The position numbers were made by a program, and so were the translations under genes. From Chromatiales bacterium (GTDB lineage: Bacteria; Pseudomonadota; Gammaproteobacteria; Chromatiales; Chromatiaceae): a stretch of DNA of 5,819 bases. Below the pieces are notes generated by a model. That model was given only the letters and a program-made list of their open reading frames with translations. It did not search any database and was not told the origin of the DNA. Location of the stretch: NCBI GenBank assembly GCA_024639625.1, contig JAHEIA010000223.1, forward strand, positions 1-5,819, in the 5' to 3' direction. Within the stretch, counting starts at the first letter, position 1. Every line of letters begins with the position of its first letter. Positions 5,780 through 5,819 of this stretch are shown piece after piece.

Positions 5780-5819
5780 CCGGCGTCGTTTTCAATGCCA
5801 CCGGGCGCAGAAGCCAATC

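Overview
The window looks like chromosomal DNA from a GC-rich proteobacterium, probably a gammaproteobacterium. This is inferred from strong G/C bias at third codon positions, GAGGG-type ribosome binding sites, a sigma-54 type -24/-12 promoter, and a CHASE/PAS histidine kinase paired with an NtrC-class regulator. I cannot name the genus. I see no rRNA, tRNA, CRISPR array, insertion sequence or phage signal.

All four supported genes lie on the minus strand, so transcription runs from high to low coordinates. First (5713-4937) is an exported pentapeptide-repeat protein with a Sec signal peptide and 39 uninterrupted five-residue repeats. After a gap of about 200 bases comes a membrane sensor histidine kinase (4732-2111: TM, CHASE, TM, PAS, PAS, DHp, HATPase). 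It is followed 11 bases later by its sigma-54 dependent response regulator (2099-681: receiver, AAA+, Fis-type HTH), whose Shine-Dalgarno sequence overlaps the kinase stop codon. A 379-base non-coding region (302-680) then leads to the 5' part of a small two-TM membrane protein gene (301 to beyond base 1), cut by the left edge of the window.

The most informative non-coding stretch is 302-680. Reading towards the small membrane protein gene it holds a 7-bp hairpin after the regulator gene, a perfect palindrome (TGTAACC-N8-GGTTACA), further TGTRAC half-sites, an IHF-like A-tract/ATCAA motif, and a strong -24/-12 promoter (TTGGCCCG-N4-CTGCT) 57 bases before the start codon. This is the classic enhancer, bend, sigma-54 promoter order. 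The simplest model is that the kinase senses an extracytoplasmic signal through CHASE and phosphorylates the regulator. The regulator then binds the palindrome and activates sigma-54 transcription of the small membrane protein and whatever follows it outside the window. The link is inferred from position and motifs; the ligand and the downstream function are not visible here.
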